A stretch of DNA of 14,120 nt from contig PFPF01000036.1 in the NCBI GenBank assembly GCA_002792915.1, forward strand, positions 1 through 14,120, written 5' to 3'. Each line of letters starts with the position of its first letter. Position 1 is the first letter of the stretch. Position numbers and translations under genes: made by a program. Of this stretch, positions 12,464 through 14,120 are shown piece after piece. The notes below the pieces were generated by a model. It saw only the letters and a list, made by a program, of their open reading frames with translations, was not told the DNA's origin and searched no databases. Origin of the DNA: Candidatus Micrarchaeota archaeon CG_4_10_14_0_2_um_filter_60_11. GTDB lineage: Archaea; Micrarchaeota; Micrarchaeia; Norongarragalinales; Norongarragalinaceae.

Positions 12464-14120
12464 ATGATGAAGTTCAACCCGCTGTTTGCCGTAATTTTCG
12501 CCGCCGCTATGCTGGCGCTGCCGTTCGCGTCGGCGTCAAGCCTCTCGTTCATCAGCCCCAGCCACCAGGACGGGTGCCAGTGCGACCCCCAGCAGTTCAT
12601 GCTGAGCCTGAACGCCGACGCCGAACAAGGCGAAGTCTACACGCTGACGATAGCGACGCAAGGCGACACTTTCACCACTTTCGTTACGCCCTCGATTGAC
12701 GCCGAGCCGCACTCGCAGAGCCCGGTAATCGCATTCATGACGCCGCACTGCGACGCGCTCCCCGGCGTGTACTGGTTCAAAGTCAGCGCAACCGGCTCCC
12801 GCGGCACAATGCTCACCGCGACAGGCTCATCGACCGTGGAGGAATGCCACTACCTGAAGCTCCAGTTCACGCCCGAACAGCAGGTCTGCGCGGGCGAACA
12901 GGCGCGCTTCGACATCACGCTCGAGAACGCCGGCATGTTCCCCGAGGCGGGCAGCGTCTTCACGGACCTGGACCCCCGGCTCTACTCGCTCGCCAATTCC
13001 TCGTTCGCGCTTTCACCCGGCCAGACCAAGCAGTACAACCTGTACGTAAACACCCCGAACTCGATGCCGCCCGGCAAGCTGCCTTTCCACGTCAACGCCT
13101 CCTCGTTTTACACTTACCGCGACACGTACGCGCTCCTCAACGTGCTAGACTGCTCGGGCCTCAAAATATCGGTGCCGCCCGCATGCATCAACGTCAACCC
13201 CGACGAGACGGTAACGCAACAGGCAACGCTCACGAACACGGGCATTGACGACACTTTCGACGTCACGCTCTTGTGCCCCGCTTTCGTTACTACCACCGTT
13301 TCTTCGGTAACCCTCGCGTCCGGCCAGTCCGCGACCGTTCCCCTAATAATCAGGGCGTCGCACTCGGACTTGAACAAGGATTACCTGTGCACCGTGCGCG
13401 CGGTTTCGCGCCGCTACGGCCGCGAGTTCACGAATTCGACTTCAATCTGCGTGCGCCAGCTCTACGGCGCGGAACTCAAGACGGACCTGGCGGGCGACGC
13501 CATAACCGTCTGCCAAGGCGACGCCGCCACAATCCCGATGCGCATCCGCAACACGGGAAAAGCTGCAACGTACTCGCTCTCGACGAGCCTCGGTTCGCTC
13601 TCGAAGTCCAGCGTTTCGCTCGCGGTGGGCGGCCAGGACTCGTTCAGCGTTTACGCGCCCGGCACGCTCGCGGTCGGCTCTTACACGGTGCAAGTCACCG
13701 CGTCCAACCAATATTACGCCGCGACCAAGAGCGCGCGCCTCACCGTGGAAAAATGCTTTGATTCCGCGCTCTCGATCTCTAACGGCCAGCTTGAAATGTG
13801 CCCCGGCGAAGCGTTCTCGACCACCGCCACCATTTACAACAAGGGCACCCGCGCCGACGACTTTGCCCTGACGCTGGCTTCGCCCGACTTCCTGCAGGCT
13901 TCGGTTTCGCCCGCGCAACTCTCGGTTTCCGCGCTTTCCAGCAAGGAGTTCCGCGTGAGCGTTGCCGCGCTTTACACCGCGCAGGACAACCAGCAGGCTT
14001 CCGTGCAGGTGACCGCCAAGGACGGCTCGACTTCGGCCGCCACAATCGGCGTGCGCATCCTGCCGCTCAACGTGTGCCACAACGTCGCGCTCACGCCCGA
14101 CGGCCTGAAGGAAGTGGAAG
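12464..14120 (+). CDS. Large exported Ig-like-repeat surface protein (partial, 3' end outside window)
   Basis: The frame is open from ATG 12464 to the window edge: 552 complete codons with no stop. The product starts with a signal peptide (M-M-K-F-N-P-L-F-A-V...F-A-S-A, about 1-25), a short C-Q-C motif, then a first domain to about residue 125. Repeating ~100-residue beta modules follow, each opened by two cysteines some 12-20 residues apart, the second in 'C-x-G-E/D' or 'C-I-N-V'. These second cysteines are at 142, 241, 350 and 446, and another module begins at 538. Module cores read 'L-x-N-x-G', as in CARDB/NEW3-type Ig-like folds. GAGGTG at 12455-12460 serves either of two adjacent ATGs; 12467 has the better spacing. 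It is probably co-transcribed with the 1536-residue protein. Confidence 0.85.
   Translation, partial: MMKFNPLFAVIFAAAMLALPFASASSLSFISPSHQDGCQCDPQQFMLSLNADAEQGEVYTLTIATQGDTFTTFVTPSIDAEPHSQSPVIAFMTPHCDALPGVYWFKVSATGSRGTMLTATGSSTVEECHYLKLQFTPEQQVCAGEQARFDITLENAGMFPEAGSVFTDLDPRLYSLANSSFALSPGQTKQYNLYVNTPNSMPPGKLPFHVNASSFYTYRDTYALLNVLDCSGLKISVPPACINVNPDETVTQQATLTNTGIDDTFDVTLLCPAFVTTTVSSVTLASGQSATVPLIIRASHSDLNKDYLCTVRAVSRRYGREFTNSTSICVRQLYGAELKTDLAGDAITVCQGDAATIPMRIRNTGKAATYSLSTSLGSLSKSSVSLAVGGQDSFSVYAPGTLAVGSYTVQVTASNQYYAATKSARLTVEKCFDSALSISNGQLEMCPGEAFSTTATIYNKGTRADDFALTLASPDFLQASVSPAQLSVSALSSKEFRVSVAALYTAQDNQQASVQVTAKDGSTSAATIGVRILPLNVCHNVALTPDGLKEVE

Noticed and set aside
1..14120. CRISPR array, insertion sequence or defence system
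   Set aside because: No regularly spaced repeats, transposase motifs, terminal inverted repeats or known defence domains were seen on either strand.

Overview
The window is a GC-rich (roughly 60%) stretch of an archaeal genome. It carries core archaeal genes: transcription factor B with gar1 directly upstream, ribosomal protein L35Ae, a Trm1-type tRNA methyltransferase, an archaeal RNase HII, and a tRNA-Trp with an intron at position 37/38. Promoters are AT-rich TATA (box A) elements placed about 26 nt before leaderless starts, or slightly further from starts that have GGAGG/GGTG-type ribosome binding sites. Small tightly overlapped genes and large cysteine-rich surface proteins would fit a DPANN lineage (Micrarchaeota or Diapherotrites type). 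That placement is an inference, not something the sequence proves.

Layout. 1-836 (+): the tail of an upstream gene, a 48-residue two-helix membrane protein, and a small leaderless surface protein with a C-terminal anchor. 880-2012 (-): a two-gene operon of an unrecognised 222-residue protein followed by a protein resembling the plant Whirly ssDNA-binding fold. 2078-3863 (+): overlapping operon rpl35ae-trm1-CYTH. 3853-5043 (-): operon gar1-tfb, whose end overlaps the CYTH gene convergently. 5205-5888 (+): a mechanosensitive-channel-like membrane protein closed by a hairpin/T-run terminator. 5922-7417 (-): operon rnhB then an MBL-fold hydrolase, overlapping by 10 nt. 7499-7716 (-): intron-containing tRNA-Trp(CCA), with a short decayed copy of its own 3' end and a perfect 20-bp palindrome beside it. 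7834-14120 (+): two adjacent genes for very large exported proteins. The second runs off the window and has no stop, so it reads open for at least 552 codons.

The left two thirds is information processing: ribosome, tRNA and rRNA modification, transcription initiation and RNA/DNA hybrid removal. The right third is a cell-surface locus. The first giant protein (1536 residues) carries a recurring 'CGNG' module, PKD-like in pattern but with about six cysteines per repeat. The second carries ~100-residue Ig-like modules, each opening with a spaced cysteine pair. They are probably co-transcribed and likely form one disulfide-stabilised envelope or adhesin structure.

The most interesting items are: the tRNA-Trp intron, which contains a 9-bp antisense guide placing C34 exactly five nucleotides before a D'-like box; the Whirly-like protein in an archaeon; the cysteine-stapled CGNG repeats, two of which are split at the same internal position around an apparent insertion; and the tRNA 3'-end remnant with palindrome.
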